A program made the position numbers and the translations under genes. A stretch of 64,000 nt of DNA from assembly GCA_046081125.1 (NCBI GenBank), contig JBJTVH010000102.1, positions 1 to 64,000 of the forward strand. The letters run 5' to 3'. This document shows positions 13,073 through 21,503 of the stretch, piece by piece (the stretch's first letter is position 1; each line of letters begins with the position of its first letter). The DNA comes from JBEIFW01 sp046081125. Lineage in GTDB: Bacteria > Actinomycetota > Acidimicrobiia > Acidimicrobiales > Ilumatobacteraceae. Under the pieces are notes generated by a model that saw only the letters and a program-made list of their open reading frames with translations, was not told where the DNA came from and searched no databases.

Positions 13073-15553
13073 ATGCGCCGCCGACACACCCCGTGGAGCT
13101 CGGTCTCCTCCCTGACGCCTTCCGTCGAGGATCGCGCCGCGCAGATCGACGTGCTGCTGTCGCTCGCACTCGAGCAGACGTCCCGGGATCCCCAGACCGC
13201 TCGGGCCGAAGCCGTGGCGGCCCGCACCATGGCGGTGGCGCTCGGCGACCGTGAGCGCGAGGCACAAGCCGTCGTCGTCGAAGCCGCGGCGGCCGTCGAA
13301 ACAGGGGAAGACCCCGGCGAGCTGCTCGGACCGGCGCTCGAAGCCTTTGCGACGCTTGCCGGTGGGCCCCCGCTCGCGCTCGGGCGCGCCCACCTGGTGG
13401 TGGGCACCCTCCAGTACTACCTGGGTCTGCTCGACGAGGCCGCGGACCACGCCGCTGCCGCCGTACGTCTCGGTCGGGCCGCCCACGACGAGGCGCTCGT
13501 TGCGAACGCAACGATGCGGCTCGGCACGGTCCTCGTGTCCGCCGCCCCGGACGTCGCCGCCGAGGCCGACGAGCTGAGCTCGCTGTTCCAGGAAGCGATC
13601 GACGCGTTCGCCCGGCTCGGCCGGCGTGCCGAGCAGGCGACCGCGCTCTACAACCTCGGCGTCCTCCACCTGCTCGCCGGCCGGTTCGCCGATGTCATCG
13701 GGCCCATGGCGCAGACCGCCGAGGTGATGCGCAGCGTGCAGCCGGCCGGAGTCGCCCGCGCCGAGCTGTTGCGGGCTCTGGCGCTGGCCCGCCTCGATCG
13801 GATCGACGATGCCGACGCCGTGCTGGCCGCAACGGCCGTCCCCGACACCGCCGCAGCCAGCGAGCGGGTGCTCGCCGACCTCGTCACCGGGATCACGCGC
13901 CGCCGACGCGGCGACCTCCCCGGAGCGGCCGGTCGGCTGCGCGATGCCGAGCAGCGCGCCGGCGAGGCCCAGGACCTCGAGATGCGGGCGCTGTGCCTCG
14001 CCGAGCTCGCGGAGGTCGAGGAGGACGCCGGCAATCTTCCTGCTGCGCTCGCTGCCGTACGCGCCCACCACGAAACCTGGGTCGCGCTGCGAAGCGAGGA
14101 GGCGTCACGACGCCTCCACGGCCTGCAGGTGGCCATGCAGGTAGAGGCCGCCGAGGATCGCTCGGCCCGGGCCGTCGAGGATCGCCGACGTCTCAGCGAC
14201 GACGTGGAGCGGGCCCGGACGCAGCTTGCCGAGGCCGAGCACCGGCTCGCCCTCGAGACGGCCCGTCGGTTCGTGGCCGAGCAGAGCGCCCTGGGTCACG
14301 ACGCCGTCGAGCAGCGAGCCGGGCTCCCGATGCTCGACCGAGCCTTCCCGGCCGGCGCGCCGGGCGGCTTGCTCGGGGTGATCGCCTGCCGCCTCGAGGC
14401 CGATGACGCCACCACCGACGACGGTCAGGGGATCCAGGAGCTCGCGGCGCGCGTGACGACGCTCGCGGTCCCGGGTCGACGGCGAGCCGTCGTGCTCGGC
14501 CGTGATCTCGTCGGGCTCGTGGTCGTCGACGACGACCGCGGCGAGTTCGACCGCATCGCCGCCACCATGGCCGCGCTCGTGGCCGACGGCCTCGAACGTC
14601 CGGGTATCACCCGGCGCCCGGTCCGGATCGGGACCGCCCACGCGGCCACTGATACCGGCGACTCGCTCGACGAGCTCGTCGGCTCGGCCCGGCTGGCCCT
14701 CGACAGCGCCCGCCGCCGCCAGGAGGCGATCGCCGCGTTCACGCCGGCCGTCGAACGCGAGCACCAGCTGCGCCGTTTCGTCGCGCAGCGGTTCCACGCC
14801 GCGCTCGACGACGGCAGCATCACGCTGCACTTCCAACCCATCGTGACCACCGACCAGCACCGCATCGTCGGAGCCGAAGCCCTCGTGCGCTGGTTCGACC
14901 CGACCCGCGGGCAGCTGCCCACGCAGCTGTGGGTGTCGCTGCTCGAGGAGGTCGGTTGGACCGTCGAGCTCGGCCGGCACGTGCTCCTGCAGGCTTGCCG
15001 CGCCGCCGCCGATTGGCCGACCGCACCCGGAGCGAACGCGCCGTACGTGTCGGTCAACGCCTCGCCCGTGCAGCTCCCCGACGGCATCCTGCTCGCCCAG
15101 GTCGACGAGGCCCTCGCCTCCTCGGGACTCGATCCGCGTCGTCTCGTCATCGAACTCACCGAATCGCGCCACGTCGACCTCGAGCGGGGTCGCCCGACGC
15201 TGGAGAGCCTGCGGGCGCGCGGGGTGACGATTCGGATCGACGACTTCGGGGTCGGATATTCGAACTTCGGTTACCTCACCACGCTGCCGGTCGATGGCAT
15301 CAAGCTCGACCGTGCGTTCCTCGTCGACGGTCACGCCGCCTCGAGCGCCGTGATCGAGGCGATCGCCGGGTTGGCCCGCAGCCTGGGTCTGGTCGTGGTC
15401 GCCGAAGGGGTCGAGACCGAGGCCCACCGGCAGGTGCTGCGCAGCGTCGGTGTCGAGTACTACCAGGGTTGGTTGTTCGATCGGGACCTCCCGGTCGAGG
15501 CCTTCGCCCGCCGGCTGACCAGCCAACTCGAACTGCTCCGGTCCGTCGCCTGA
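13073..15553 (+). CDS. TPR-EAL domain protein, c-di-GMP phosphodiesterase
   Basis: The protein has about 826 residues. The N-terminal ~360 residues are Ala/Leu-rich helical repeats of TPR type (for example ATALYNLGVLHLLAGRF, AELLRALALARLDR). A coiled-coil segment (RLSDDVERARTQLAEAEHRL) and a degenerate GGDEF-like region follow. The C-terminal EAL domain has the catalytic residues in place: GAEALVRW, VSVNAS, IELTES, IDDFGVGYSNFGYL, GIKLDRAF, VAEGVET and YYQGWLFD. It should hydrolyse c-di-GMP to pGpG, with protein or small-ligand sensing by the TPR part. The start is uncertain: GTG 13040 is an alternative and neither has a clear ribosome site. No membrane segment. Confidence 0.85.
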   Translation: MRRRHTPWSSVSSLTPSVEDRAAQIDVLLSLALEQTSRDPQTARAEAVAARTMAVALGDREREAQAVVVEAAAAVETGEDPGELLGPALEAFATLAGGPPLALGRAHLVVGTLQYYLGLLDEAADHAAAAVRLGRAAHDEALVANATMRLGTVLVSAAPDVAAEADELSSLFQEAIDAFARLGRRAEQATALYNLGVLHLLAGRFADVIGPMAQTAEVMRSVQPAGVARAELLRALALARLDRIDDADAVLAATAVPDTAAASERVLADLVTGITRRRRGDLPGAAGRLRDAEQRAGEAQDLEMRALCLAELAEVEEDAGNLPAALAAVRAHHETWVALRSEEASRRLHGLQVAMQVEAAEDRSARAVEDRRRLSDDVERARTQLAEAEHRLALETARRFVAEQSALGHDAVEQRAGLPMLDRAFPAGAPGGLLGVIACRLEADDATTDDGQGIQELAARVTTLAVPGRRRAVVLGRDLVGLVVVDDDRGEFDRIAATMAALVADGLERPGITRRPVRIGTAHAATDTGDSLDELVGSARLALDSARRRQEAIAAFTPAVEREHQLRRFVAQRFHAALDDGSITLHFQPIVTTDQHRIVGAEALVRWFDPTRGQLPTQLWVSLLEEVGWTVELGRHVLLQACRAAADWPTAPGANAPYVSVNASPVQLPDGILLAQVDEALASSGLDPRRLVIELTESRHVDLERGRPTLESLRARGVTIRIDDFGVGYSNFGYLTTLPVDGIKLDRAFLVDGHAASSAVIEAIAGLARSLGLVVVAEGVETEAHRQVLRSVGVEYYQGWLFDRDLPVEAFARRLTSQLELLRSVA

Positions 15554-15711
15554 CCCCGGGGCCACGGCGGCGGCAGGCCGGTCCGGCCGGGCGCCCGCGC
15601 CAAACCTTCAATAGGTCTTGCGAATCATCCACGAATCCTCAAAGCTTGACACGAAGCGTATGGAATCCATCACGCTCCGTCAGCACCAGGGGAAGTCGAA
15701 AGGGGATCGCC

Positions 15712-15741
15712 ATGAAGCCCGGCAAGCCGCTGTTCCGTTGA
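15712..15741 (+). CDS. Nine-residue ORF (MKPGKPLFR) before a hairpin
   Basis: ATG is preceded at suitable distance by AAAGGGGAT, one of the better ribosome sites in the window. The ORF ends after nine codons with TGA, and 10 bases later a 13-bp hairpin begins. The arrangement resembles a short leader-peptide or small-transcript unit. It is too short to judge by composition and may be untranslated. Confidence 0.25.
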   Translation: MKPGKPLFR

Positions 15742-15751
15742 TTCGGCCGAT

Positions 15752-15784
15752 GTGGCTCGTCCGGTTCACCGCCGGGCGAGCCAC
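15752..15784 (+). terminator. Strong hairpin, probable terminator without U-tract
   Basis: GTGGCTCG-T-CCGG, a TTCACCG loop and CCGG-G-CGAGCCAC pair as a 13-bp stem with one G-U wobble. No T-run follows, as often in GC-rich actinobacteria. It would end transcription coming from the EAL gene or the short ORF before phoH. Confidence 0.5.
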
Positions 15785-15821
15785 CACACCGGGTCGCCGA
15801 GGCGCTACCCTCGGCCGGACC

Positions 15822-15848
15822 ATGCTGTCGGACCCCGACCGAACGTGA
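15822..15848 (+). CDS. Eight-codon upstream ORF overlapping the phoH start
   Basis: ATG lies 10 bases after a TACCCT hexamer (15806-15811) and opens MLSDPDRT. Its TGA shares bases with the phoH GTG (GTGA). Such an overlap would allow reinitiating ribosomes to begin phoH, which itself has no ribosome binding site. The role is inferred from geometry only. Confidence 0.35.
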   Translation: MLSDPDRT

Positions 15849-16789
15849 CCGCTGCCGTCGTCAACGTAATCGTGCCCGGCAACCACCTGATGCCCGGGTT
15901 GCTCGGCCCGCACGACGAGTACCTGCGCCAGATCGAGCAGGCGTTCCCGCAGACCGAGATCCGGGTGCGCGGCAACGAGGTCACCGCCACCGGCAGCGAG
16001 GCATCCGAGGTCGGCCAGCTCGTCGAGGAGCTCGTCGTGCTCCTCCAGCGAGGCCAGACCATCGACCGCGGGTCGCTCGATCGGGCGATCGGGATGGTGC
16101 GGGCGTCGGAACGCCCGAGCGAGGTGTTCGGCACCGAGGTGCTGCGCGGCGCCCGAGGCCGCTCGGTACGCCCGAAATCGATCGGGCAGAAGCGCTACGT
16201 CGATGCCGTTCGCTCCAACGTGATCACCTTCGCGCTCGGCCCGGCCGGAACCGGGAAGTCGTGGTTGGCCGTCGCCCTCGCCGTCCAGGCGTTGCAGGCC
16301 AAGCAGGTGCAGCGCATCATCCTCACCCGGCCGGCCGTCGAGGCAGGGGAGCGCCTCGGGTTCCTCCCCGGGGACCTGATGGCGAAGATCGACCCCTACC
16401 TGCGGCCGCTCTACGACGCGCTGTACGACATGCTCGAGGCCGAGGGCACCCAGAAGCTCGTCGAGCGCCAGGTGATCGAGGTGGCGCCGCTCGCGTTCAT
16501 GCGGGGCCGCACGCTCAACAACAGCTTCGTCATTCTCGACGAGGCCCAGAACACCACGCCCGAGCAGATGAAGATGTTCCTCACCCGCATCGGTTTCGGC
16601 TCCAAAGCGGTCGTCACCGGCGATACCACGCAGGTCGACGTGCCCGGCGGCCGCAGCGGTCTGATCGGCCTCGAGCGCATCCTCACCGGGATCGAGGGCC
16701 TGTCGTTCGTGCACCTCGGCAGCGCAGACGTGGTGCGCCACCGCATCGTCGCCGACATCGTCTCCGCCTACGAGCGGCACCAGACATGA
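15845..16789 (+). CDS. phoH: PhoH family P-loop ATPase
   Basis: The 314-residue protein has an N-terminal KH-like segment (QTEIRVRGNEVTATGS) and then the PhoH ATPase core. The core has Walker A GPAGTGKS at 132-139, PAVEAGERLGFLPGD, and Walker B VILDEAQN at 229-236, and then TGDTTQVDVP and the closing VVRHRIVADIVSAYE. The GTG start gives the usual family length. PhoH proteins are ATPases linked to RNA metabolism and are nearly always next to ybeY, as here (4-base overlap). Translation may be coupled to the short upstream ORF. Confidence 0.93.
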   Translation: MTAAVVNVIVPGNHLMPGLLGPHDEYLRQIEQAFPQTEIRVRGNEVTATGSEASEVGQLVEELVVLLQRGQTIDRGSLDRAIGMVRASERPSEVFGTEVLRGARGRSVRPKSIGQKRYVDAVRSNVITFALGPAGTGKSWLAVALAVQALQAKQVQRIILTRPAVEAGERLGFLPGDLMAKIDPYLRPLYDALYDMLEAEGTQKLVERQVIEVAPLAFMRGRTLNNSFVILDEAQNTTPEQMKMFLTRIGFGSKAVVTGDTTQVDVPGGRSGLIGLERILTGIEGLSFVHLGSADVVRHRIVADIVSAYERHQT

Positions 16790-17385
16790 CCACCGAGCCG
16801 TCCCGACCGAATCTCGGACGCCCCCGCCGCGTCGGCGGCGAGGGGGAGCCCGAGGTGTTCGGCGCCGACGAGCAGACCGACGTCGAGGTCGCCCTCGACC
16901 GATGGGTCGAGCTCGCCCGTTCCGTGCTCGTCGCCGAAGGCGTCCGCGGCCATGCCGAGCTGAGCGTGCTGTTCGTGAGCGCGGACGAGATCGCCGAGCT
17001 CAACCAGCAGTTCATGGACACCGCCGGCCCGACCGACGTGCTCGCGTTCCCGCTCGACGACGTGCAGGCCGACACCGTCGCACCGGGCCCGGGGGCGGCC
17101 AGTGCCGGGCCGGACCGGTCGCCGGCCGACGTGGCCGACCTGCCGCTGCTGCTCGGCGACGTGGTCGTCTGCCCGTCCGTCGCCCGGGACCAGGCGCCGG
17201 GTCATGCCGGCTCCCTCGACGACGAACTCGCGCTGCTCGTCGTGCACGGCACCCTCCACGTGCTCGGCTGGGACCACGACACCGACGAGCGCACGCAGCG
17301 CATGCAGTCCCGCGAGCAGGAGTTGCTCGTCGCGCACCACTGGCACGGCGAGCCGCCGGCCGCGTTCCGCCAGGAGCAGCCATGA
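16786..17385 (+). CDS. ybeY: Endoribonuclease YbeY (rRNA maturation)
   Basis: The 199-residue metalloprotein carries the zinc-binding motif HGTLHVLGWDHD, with His ligands at about 154, 158 and 164. ELNQQFMDTAGPTDVLAFPL is the conserved substrate loop (usually LN-x-x-YR-x-x-D-x-PTDVLSFP). YbeY acts in 16S rRNA 3' processing and 70S quality control. The insert ADTVAPGPGAASAGPDRSP lengthens the protein relative to compact homologues. ATG overlaps phoH by 4 bases and the stop overlaps the next ATG, so it is the middle of a coupled operon. Confidence 0.93.
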   Translation: MTTEPSRPNLGRPRRVGGEGEPEVFGADEQTDVEVALDRWVELARSVLVAEGVRGHAELSVLFVSADEIAELNQQFMDTAGPTDVLAFPLDDVQADTVAPGPGAASAGPDRSPADVADLPLLLGDVVVCPSVARDQAPGHAGSLDDELALLVVHGTLHVLGWDHDTDERTQRMQSREQELLVAHHWHGEPPAAFRQEQP

Positions 17386-18704
17386 CCCCCGCCGCCGTGC
17401 TCGCCGTCCAGCTCGAAGGCCGCGACGTGTGGATCATCGTCGCCAACCTGCTGCTGCTGGCCGTACTCACGTTCCTCGCCGTCGGCGAGACCGCGGTCAA
17501 CCGGATCAGCCGGGTGAAGGCCCAGGCGCTCCTCGACGGTGGTGCCCGCCCGCGGGCGGCGCGCGCCCTGCTCGACCTCGTCGCCAAACCCGAGGAGTTC
17601 CTGAACCCGGTCCTGCTCACGGTGAACGTATGCCAGGTCGCCCAGGCGTTCCTCACCACGATCCTCGTCGACCGGCTCTTCGGGGCCCTCGGGCTCGTCA
17701 TCGGTTTCTTCCTCAACGTCGTGCTGCTGTTCGCGATCACCGAGGCGGTGCCCAAGACCTGGGCGGTGCAGCACAGCGAACGCGCCGCGCTGCTCGCCGC
17801 CCGACCGATCCGGGCACTCGTGCGGTTCTGGCCGCTGCGGCTGCTGTCCCGGGCGCTGATCGGCCTCGCCAACGTCATCGTGCCCGGCAAGGGCCTCAAG
17901 CAGGGACCGTTCGTGTCCGAGCAGGAACTGCTCGGCATCGTCGGCGCCGCCGCCGAGGACGACGTGATCGAGGCCGAGGAACGCGAGCTGATCGAGTCGA
18001 TCATCTCCTTCGGCGACACCGTTGCGCGAGAGATCATGGTCCCCCGCCCGGACATGGTCACCGTCGACGGGGAGGCCACCGTCAGTGCCGCGCTCGACGT
18101 CGCGATCGCCGAGGGCTATTCCCGGATGCCGGTCGTGGGGGAGACCTCCGACGACATCCGCGGCGTCGCCCACACCAAAGACCTGATCCGGGCCGAGCGC
18201 GAAGGCCGCGGGGCCGACGCCGTCGCCCAGTGGTCCCGACCGGCGCACTTCGTCCCGGAGACCAAGCCGGTCGCCCACCTGATGCGCGAGATGCAGGCCG
18301 AGAAGTACCACCTCGCGGTGCTGATCGACGAGTACGGCGGCACCGCCGGCCTGGTCACGCTCGAGGACTGCATCGAAGAACTCGTGGGGGACATCGTCGA
18401 CGAGCACGACGTCGAGGACCGAGAAGTCGAACGCCTCGACGGCGGTGAGCTCCTCGTGGACGGCGGCATGTCGGTCGACGACCTGAGCGACCTGCTCCCG
18501 ATCCAGCTCCCCGAGGGCGACTGGGACACCGTCGGCGGGTTCCTGCTCAGTGAACTCGGCCGCCTGCCCATCGAAGGGGAGACCGTCACCTACGACGGCT
18601 ACGTGTTCACCGCCCGCCGCCTCGAGGGCCGCCGGATCAGCTTGGTCCACGTGAGCCGCCTCCCCGACGCCGACACCGAGGCCGTTCCCTCCGGTGCCGG
18701 CTGA
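17382..18704 (+). CDS. Hemolysin C/CorC-type membrane protein (CNNM/DUF21-CBS)
   Basis: The 440-residue protein has an N-terminal DUF21 transmembrane domain with about four helices (IIVANLLLLAVLTFLAVGE, LGLVIGFFLNVVLLFAITE). Two CBS repeats follow (REIMVPRPDMVTVDG to RGVAHTKDLI, and then FVPETKPVAHLMREM to LVTLEDCIEELVGDIVDEHD), and then a CorC_HlyC domain (GGMSVDDLSDLLPIQLPEGD). Such proteins are implicated in Mg2+/divalent cation export or homeostasis. Its place between ybeY and era is conserved across actinobacteria. ATG overlaps the ybeY stop by 4 bases; its own end overlaps era by 11 bases. Confidence 0.9.
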   Translation: MTPAAVLAVQLEGRDVWIIVANLLLLAVLTFLAVGETAVNRISRVKAQALLDGGARPRAARALLDLVAKPEEFLNPVLLTVNVCQVAQAFLTTILVDRLFGALGLVIGFFLNVVLLFAITEAVPKTWAVQHSERAALLAARPIRALVRFWPLRLLSRALIGLANVIVPGKGLKQGPFVSEQELLGIVGAAAEDDVIEAEERELIESIISFGDTVAREIMVPRPDMVTVDGEATVSAALDVAIAEGYSRMPVVGETSDDIRGVAHTKDLIRAEREGRGADAVAQWSRPAHFVPETKPVAHLMREMQAEKYHLAVLIDEYGGTAGLVTLEDCIEELVGDIVDEHDVEDREVERLDGGELLVDGGMSVDDLSDLLPIQLPEGDWDTVGGFLLSELGRLPIEGETVTYDGYVFTARRLEGRRISLVHVSRLPDADTEAVPSGAG

Positions 18705-19581
18705 GCCGCCCGCGGGCGCGCCCCCCGATGCCGATGCTGGTCTGCGCTCCGGGTTCGTCACCCTGGTCGGGCGTCCCAACGTCGGGAAGTCGACGCTGCT
18801 GAACCGGCTGTGCGGCACGAAGGTGTCGATCGTGTCGGACAAGCCGCAGACCACCCGGGCGCCGGTGCGGGGGATCGTCGAGCGCCCCGGCGCCCAGCTC
18901 GTCTTCGTCGACACCCCCGGCTTCCACAAGCCCGTGACCGCGCTCGGCGAACGGCTCAACGCCGCCGCCAGCGACGCGCTCGCGGAGGTCGACGTCGCCT
19001 GCCTCGTGATCGACGCCCGAGCCGGCACCGGGACCGGTGACCGCTGGGTCGCACAGCGCCTCGGCAGCGGCTACGTGGTCGTGCTCAACAAGGTCGACGG
19101 GCTCACCCACGGCGTCGTGCTGCGCCATCTCGCCGAGCTCGCCGACCTCCCGGGCGCCGAGAGCTTCTTCCCGGTCTCGGCCCGCACCGGGGCCGGCACC
19201 GACGCCCTGCTCGACCACCTGATCGAGCGGATGCCCGCCGGCCCCCGGTACTTCCCGACGGGCACCATTTCCGACGTCGACGACGAGACCCGCGTCGCCG
19301 AGCTCGTGCGCGAGCAGCTGCTGGCGATCACCCGCGACGAGCTGCCGTATTCGATCGCCACCCGGGTCACCGAATGGGACTGGCCCCGGATCCGGGTCGA
19401 GATCCTCGTCGAGCGAGACAGCCAGAAGGGGATCGTGATCGGCAAGGGCGGCGGCGTGCTCAAGCAGGTCGGCATCGCGGTGCGCCGCCAGCTCCCCGAC
19501 GGCTGCCACCTCGAGCTCGCCGTGCGGGTGGACCGCAACTGGCAGCACCGGGCCGACCGGGTCGAGCGCCTGGGGTACTGA
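18694..19581 (+). CDS. era: GTPase Era
   Basis: The 295-residue GTPase has G1 GRPNVGKS (26-33), G2 around TTRAP (53-57), G3 DTPG (73-76) and G4 NKVD (132-135). A C-terminal KH domain with IVIGKGGGVLKQVG binds the 3' end of 16S rRNA. Era acts in small-subunit assembly, in keeping with YbeY in the same operon. The GTG start lies inside the end of the CBS gene, giving tight coupling. It is the last gene of the phoH-ybeY-corC-era operon; a promoter for the next gene follows directly. Confidence 0.95.
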   Translation: MPAEPPAGAPPDADAGLRSGFVTLVGRPNVGKSTLLNRLCGTKVSIVSDKPQTTRAPVRGIVERPGAQLVFVDTPGFHKPVTALGERLNAAASDALAEVDVACLVIDARAGTGTGDRWVAQRLGSGYVVVLNKVDGLTHGVVLRHLAELADLPGAESFFPVSARTGAGTDALLDHLIERMPAGPRYFPTGTISDVDDETRVAELVREQLLAITRDELPYSIATRVTEWDWPRIRVEILVERDSQKGIVIGKGGGVLKQVGIAVRRQLPDGCHLELAVRVDRNWQHRADRVERLGY

Positions 19582-19586
19582 GCCGG

Positions 19587-19592
19587 TAGGAT
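19587..19592 (+). promoter_or_regulatory. -10 hexamer TAGGAT of the cysteine synthase gene
   Basis: TAGGAT lies 6 bases after the era stop and 52 bases before the GTG at 19645. Unlike most promoters here, it leaves a short untranslated leader, which carries an inverted repeat and a GGGAGA ribosome site. Confidence 0.5.
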
Positions 19593-19611
19593 CCTGACCG
19601 ATCCGGTCGGG
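19593..19611 (+). promoter_or_regulatory. Inverted repeat, candidate operator
   Basis: CCTGACCG-ATC-CGGTCGGG is an inverted repeat with 8-base arms and one mismatch, directly after the -10 hexamer and covering the expected transcription start. A repressor bound here would block initiation. Rrf2-type cysteine or Fe-S regulators bind similar dyads, but the regulator is unknown. Confidence 0.4.
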
Positions 19612-19644
19612 TTTCCCGTGTCCGGCCGGAGCAGGGAGACGGCT

Positions 19645-20595
19645 GTGCCCATCTTCGAGAACGTCCTCGACCTGATCGGCAACACCCCTCTGGTCGACGT
19701 GAGCGTGTTGTCCCCCAACCCCCGGGTGCGGATCCTGGCCAAGCTGGAGATGCAGAACCCGTTCGGGTCGGTGAAGGACCGCATCGCGAAGTCGATGATC
19801 GAGACCGCCGAGAAGGACGGCACGCTGCGTCCCGGCCAGACGATCATCGAACCCTCGTCGGGCAACACCGGCATCGCGCTGGCCGCGATCGCCCGGATCA
19901 AGGGGTACCCGATCAAGATCCTCATGCCCGAGTCGGTGTCGATCGAGCGCCGGCAGATGCTCGAGGTGTTCGGCGCCGAACTGATCCTGACCCCGGGCCC
20001 CGAGGGCTCCAACGGGGCGGTGAAGCGGGCGCTCGAGATGGCCGCCGCCAACCCCGAGTGGGCCTTCCTCTACCAGTACGCGAACGACGCCAACCCGCGT
20101 GCGCATTACGAGGGCACCGGCCCGGAGATCTGGCGGGACTGCCCGGAGATCACCCACTTCGTCGCCGGGCTCGGCACGTCGGGCACCCTCATGGGGACCG
20201 GCCGGTTCCTGAAGGAACGCAACCCCGGGATCAAGCTGATTGCGATCGAACCGCCGCTCGGCGAGCGTGTCGAAGGGCTCCGAAACCTCGACGAGGGCTA
20301 CATCCCGCCGCTGTTCGAGTCCTGGCACGGCATGGAGCTGCTCGACCGCAAGCGGATCGTGCGGCCTCGCGAATCGCTCGAGTGGACCCGGGAGCTCGTC
20401 GCCCGCTGCGGCATCTTCGCCGGCATCTCCTCGGGTGCCGCGCTGGCGGGCGCCGTGAAGGTCGCCCGGGAGATCGACGAGGGGGTCATCGTGTTCATCG
20501 TGTGCGACGGCGGGTGGAAGTACCTGTCCACCGGCGCCTACACCGACGACCTCGACGCCGCCGAGGCCAAGGCCGAGAAGATCATCTACTTCTGA
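19645..20595 (+). CDS. Cysteine synthase / cystathionine beta-synthase type PLP enzyme
   Basis: The 316-residue fold-type II PLP enzyme starts at GTG 19645, behind GGGAGA. It has LIGNTPLVDVS at the N-terminus, PLP Lys44 in NPFGSVKDR, the substrate loop SSGNTGIA (71-77) and a glycine-rich phosphate loop GLGTSGTLMG. The C-terminal part includes GISSGAALAGAVKVA and a final VCDGGWKYLSTGAY. The motif GDGGxKYLS-T and the length without C-terminal CBS domains suit either CysK/CysM-type cysteine synthase or the catalytic core of actinobacterial cystathionine beta-synthase. I lean to the former. The aldo/keto reductase begins 2 bases downstream. Confidence 0.85.
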   Translation: MPIFENVLDLIGNTPLVDVSVLSPNPRVRILAKLEMQNPFGSVKDRIAKSMIETAEKDGTLRPGQTIIEPSSGNTGIALAAIARIKGYPIKILMPESVSIERRQMLEVFGAELILTPGPEGSNGAVKRALEMAAANPEWAFLYQYANDANPRAHYEGTGPEIWRDCPEITHFVAGLGTSGTLMGTGRFLKERNPGIKLIAIEPPLGERVEGLRNLDEGYIPPLFESWHGMELLDRKRIVRPRESLEWTRELVARCGIFAGISSGAALAGAVKVAREIDEGVIVFIVCDGGWKYLSTGAYTDDLDAAEAKAEKIIYF

Positions 20596-20597
20596 TC

Positions 20598-21503
20598 GTG
20601 GCCGGACTGATCGACCCGTCTCCCCGGACCCTCCCGGGGACCACGCTGGCGGTCGGTCCGCTCGCGTTCGGCTGCTGGCGGTTCGTCGGCCCCGACACCG
20701 GTCCGGCCGCGGATCTCCTCGAGACCGCGGTCGGCCTGGGGATGAACCTCGTCGATAACGCCGACGTCTACGGCCTCGACTGGGGCGGCGCCGGATTCGG
20801 GGCCAACGAGGCGCTCCTCGGCCGGGTCCTCGCCGCCCGCCCCGGCCTGCGAGACCGCATCGTGTTGGCCACCAAGGGTGGGATCGTGCCGCCGGTGCCC
20901 TACGACTCCTCGCCCACGGCGTTGCGGGCTGCGTGCGAGGCCTCGCTGCGGCGCCTCGGGGTCGACGTGATCGACCTCTACCAGATCCACCGGCCCGACC
21001 TGTTCACCCATCCGGCGGCGCTCGCCGACACCCTCGGCACGCTGGTCGCCGAGGGCAAGGTGCGCGCAGTCGGGGTGTCCAACCACACGCCGGCCCAGAC
21101 CGCGTCGCTCGCGGCCCACCTGCCGTTCCCGATCGTCACCGATCAGCCCGAGTACTCCGTGGCCCAACTGGCGCCACTGCGCGACGGCACCTTCGACGCC
21201 TGCGCCGCAACGGGTCGGGTTCCGCTCGCCTGGAGCCCGCTCGGCGGCGGCCGGGTCGCCACCGGCGAGGGCCTCCGGGCCGACCTGCTCGAGACGCTCG
21301 ACGCGCTCGCCGAGCGTGAGCAGGTGTCCCGTAGCGCCATGGCGCTCGCGTTCGTGCTCGCCCACCCGACGCGACCCGTCGCCGTGGTCGGCACCCAACA
21401 GCCGAACCGGCTCGTCGACGCCGTCACCGCGCTCGGGGTGCACCTCGACCGAGCCGACGTCTACCGGATCGTCCAAGCCGCCGAGGGCGTGCCGCTGCCG
21501 TGA
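20598..21503 (+). CDS. Aldo/keto reductase
   Basis: The 301-residue TIM-barrel oxidoreductase has the AKR signatures. They include FGCWRF, the catalytic region NLVDNADVYG (Asp, Tyr), the Lys in VLATKGG, and the His in YQIHRPD; GVSNHTPAQ and the C-terminal NADP motif VVGTQQPNRL follow. The family reduces aldehydes and ketones with NADPH; the substrate is unknown. It starts at GTG 2 bases after the cysteine synthase stop and overlaps the next gene by 4 bases, so it belongs to a cotranscribed group. Confidence 0.9.
   Translation: MAGLIDPSPRTLPGTTLAVGPLAFGCWRFVGPDTGPAADLLETAVGLGMNLVDNADVYGLDWGGAGFGANEALLGRVLAARPGLRDRIVLATKGGIVPPVPYDSSPTALRAACEASLRRLGVDVIDLYQIHRPDLFTHPAALADTLGTLVAEGKVRAVGVSNHTPAQTASLAAHLPFPIVTDQPEYSVAQLAPLRDGTFDACAATGRVPLAWSPLGGGRVATGEGLRADLLETLDALAEREQVSRSAMALAFVLAHPTRPVAVVGTQQPNRLVDAVTALGVHLDRADVYRIVQAAEGVPLP

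Larger units (their letters stand above)
15554..15844 (+). other. Intergenic region with a short ORF, a strong hairpin and a leaderless uORF
   Basis: This 291-base stretch between the EAL gene and phoH includes a relatively AT-rich part (15605-15665) and no ordinary gene. It contains a 9-codon ORF with a good ribosome site, a 13-bp stem hairpin just after it, and an 8-codon ORF overlapping the phoH start; each is listed separately. Confidence 0.6.

Noticed and set aside
15646..15651. TTGACA -35-like hexamer
   Set aside because: No -10 hexamer occurs at 16-18 bases; TATGGA follows after only 7.
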